Origin: Lishizhenia sp.
GTDB lineage: Bacteria; Bacteroidota; Bacteroidia; Flavobacteriales_D; Crocinitomicaceae
Direction: 5' to 3'
DNA: 5,409 nucleotides
NCBI GenBank assembly: GCA_007117055.1
Contig: SKHH01000215.1
Span: forward strand, 1 to 5,409
Part shown: piece after piece, positions 4,252 through 5,409 of the stretch
Position numbering within the stretch: the first letter of the stretch is position 1
How the letters are laid out: each line of letters begins with the position of its first letter
Notes under the pieces: generated by a model
Database searches by the model: none
Told to the model about the DNA's origin: nothing
The model's input: only the letters and a program-made list of their open reading frames with translations
Translations under genes and position numbers: made by a program

Positions 4252-5157
4252 ATGACTTTTAAAAAAGAAAATTACACCACAACACTTCAAAAGGCGAAGG
4301 TGATGATTCCGGGATTTAAACAAGCTTTTACTCGCTTTGAGGAACGTATGGTATTGGATCAATGTAGCAAGAGTATGTTTACAAACTATGGGCGTAATTT
4401 GGCGCACTTAGCCTTACATTTTGGACGTGTTCCGCATGAAGTTACTGTTGAGGAAATCAATGCCTATTTGTATCGTTTGACGGTTCACGATAAGTATTCA
4501 ATGAGCTTTTTTAAACAAACAGTTTTCGGTCTTCGTTATTGGTTTCGTTTATTTGATATGGATGATAAAGCACTCCAAATGCCCGTCATTAAAAAAACGG
4601 AGACACTACCGACTGTACTTTCTAAAGAAGAATGTAAGTCGTTATTTGCTGCACCGAGAAGTTTAAAACACAGATTTCTATTAGCTTTTGCATATGCTGG
4701 GGGCTTTCGTATGAACGAACTTAGAATGCTTAAAATTGTCGATGTTGATTTACAAAGAAAACAAGTTCATATCCGTCAAGGAAAAGGTAAAAAAGACCGC
4801 TATGTAATTTTAGCAGATTTAATTGTTGATCGCTTTGAAAACTATTTGAACGAAGTTAAACCTCAAATATACCTTTTTGAAGGTTTGACACCTGGTCAAC
4901 CCATGGGTGAACGAAGTATTCAATATGTAATCAACGAGGCTTTACAAAAAACAGCTATCAAAAAGAATGTCTCAATGCATACGCTACGACACAGTTTTGC
5001 AACGCATTTACTCGAAGATGGTGTTGATATTTACTCCATTCAACGTTTATTAGGTCACGCTGATATTCGCACAACAATTGTCTATTTACATGTCGCACAA
5101 GTGCTGCCAAAAGTTGCTCATAGTCCTTTAGACTCGCTTTACAACTATAAAAAATAA
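4252..5157 (+). CDS. Tyrosine recombinase (XerC/D-like) of an IS91-type element
   Basis: A 301-residue phage-integrase-family enzyme. Residues about 20-108 form the helical core-binding (SAM-like) domain; about 118-295 form the catalytic domain. All active-site residues are visible: R153 in 'GGFRMNELRML', K178 in 'QGKGKKDR', H243 and R246 in 'HTLRHSFATH', H269 in 'LLGHADIRTT', and nucleophile Y278 in 'TTIVYLHV'. The enzyme should therefore be active, cutting and joining DNA through a phosphotyrosine. It has no integron-integrase insertion and no arm-binding domain. The start ATG 4252 is the only in-frame choice that gives a full N-terminus. The IS91-type transposase begins one base after its stop codon, so the two are almost certainly cotranscribed and coupled in translation. 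Tyrosine recombinases accompanying IS91-type transposases are known, but what the recombinase does for the element (resolving intermediates, integrating circles) is not settled. Confidence 0.93.
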   Translation: MTFKKENYTTTLQKAKVMIPGFKQAFTRFEERMVLDQCSKSMFTNYGRNLAHLALHFGRVPHEVTVEEINAYLYRLTVHDKYSMSFFKQTVFGLRYWFRLFDMDDKALQMPVIKKTETLPTVLSKEECKSLFAAPRSLKHRFLLAFAYAGGFRMNELRMLKIVDVDLQRKQVHIRQGKGKKDRYVILADLIVDRFENYLNEVKPQIYLFEGLTPGQPMGERSIQYVINEALQKTAIKKNVSMHTLRHSFATHLLEDGVDIYSIQRLLGHADIRTTIVYLHVAQVLPKVAHSPLDSLYNYKK

Positions 5158-5158
5158 T

Positions 5159-5409
5159 ATGCGACCTAAATTTGAAATTGCTCAAATCATTCGTGATTTT
5201 GGGGATGATTTTATCCAAAAATACAGCCCTCTTAAACATCATAAACGAGTTTTAAACGCACTTAAAATTTGTCGAACAGCTGCTCTTGGCGGTCATGTGG
5301 AACGATGTAACAATGATTCTTGTAAGCACCAACGTATTGCGTATAATTCGTGTAGAAACAGACATTGTCCAAAATGCCAAACTACTAACCGTGAACGTTG
5401 GATATTGGC
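5159..5409 (+). CDS. IS91-family (HUH, Y2) transposase, N-terminal part (cut by window edge)
   Basis: The first 83 codons are visible, beginning MRPKFEIAQIIRDFGDDF. Residues about 5-45 are the helical leader 'LKHHKRVLNALKICRTAALGGH', followed by a zinc-binding cluster: C50, C55, H57, C65, H69, C70 and C73 in 'ERCNNDSCKH' and 'YNSCRNRHCPKC'. This is the Transposase_zn-bind domain that opens IS91/IS801 transposases. The catalytic HUH and double-tyrosine motifs lie beyond the window. Such enzymes move DNA by rolling-circle replication and can carry along neighbouring genes. The ATG at 5159 sits one base after the recombinase stop TAA (5155-5157), with no separate ribosome site, which points to coupled translation. 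Confidence 0.92.
   Translation, partial: MRPKFEIAQIIRDFGDDFIQKYSPLKHHKRVLNALKICRTAALGGHVERCNNDSCKHQRIAYNSCRNRHCPKCQTTNRERWIL

Noticed and set aside
4958..5242. 94-codon minus-strand frame
   Set aside because: It lies antisense to the clear recombinase and transposase genes; a shadow frame.

Overview
The window looks like chromosomal DNA of a low-GC member of the Bacteroidota (Flavobacteriia or Bacteroidia type). Supporting signs are strong A/T bias, promoters resembling the Bacteroidota TTTG / TAnnTTTG consensus, weak Shine-Dalgarno signals, a membrane-anchored LytTR regulator of the 'FEPFGL' kind, and a dispersed repeat built on TTCGCTGA / GAGCGAAGTCGA. The species cannot be named from the sequence.

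Left part (1-1420): mobile and decayed DNA. At the left edge is the start of a MazE/AbrB-type antitoxin gene on the minus strand (2-109, running off the window), with a textbook Bacteroidota promoter embedded in repeated TTACAAA motifs. Next come a ~130-bp element with long imperfect inverted repeats (191-322), a broken C-terminal piece of an IS91-like transposase (about 465-736, plus strand), a 100-bp array of 10-bp A-rich units (811-910), a TTCGTTGA repeat cluster (975-1050), a strong hairpin terminator (1104-1142), and the frameshifted C-terminus of a HigA-type antitoxin (about 1207-1345, minus strand).

Centre (1420-3975): three intact minus-strand genes. A LytTR transcription factor with four predicted membrane helices (3091-3960) lies upstream of a two-gene operon: a small exported lipocalin-like protein (2522-2908) and a DUF418/YeiB-type multi-spanning membrane protein (1420-2496), 25 bases apart. 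Two perfect matches and one weaker match to the LytTR half-site consensus, about 30 bp apart, lie between the regulator and the operon. I infer that the regulator controls these two envelope proteins.

Right part (3976-5409): another mobile unit. A second foldable, integron-attC-like element (4091-4165) is followed by a small hairpin, then an intact tyrosine recombinase (4252-5157, all catalytic residues visible) and, one base later, the start of an IS91-family (HUH, rolling-circle) transposase with its zinc-binding N-terminus (5159 to the window end). The recombinase and transposase are probably translated together as one IS91-type element. Because IS91-like sequence in the same orientation lies on both sides of the central genes, rolling-circle mobilisation of that block is possible but not shown.
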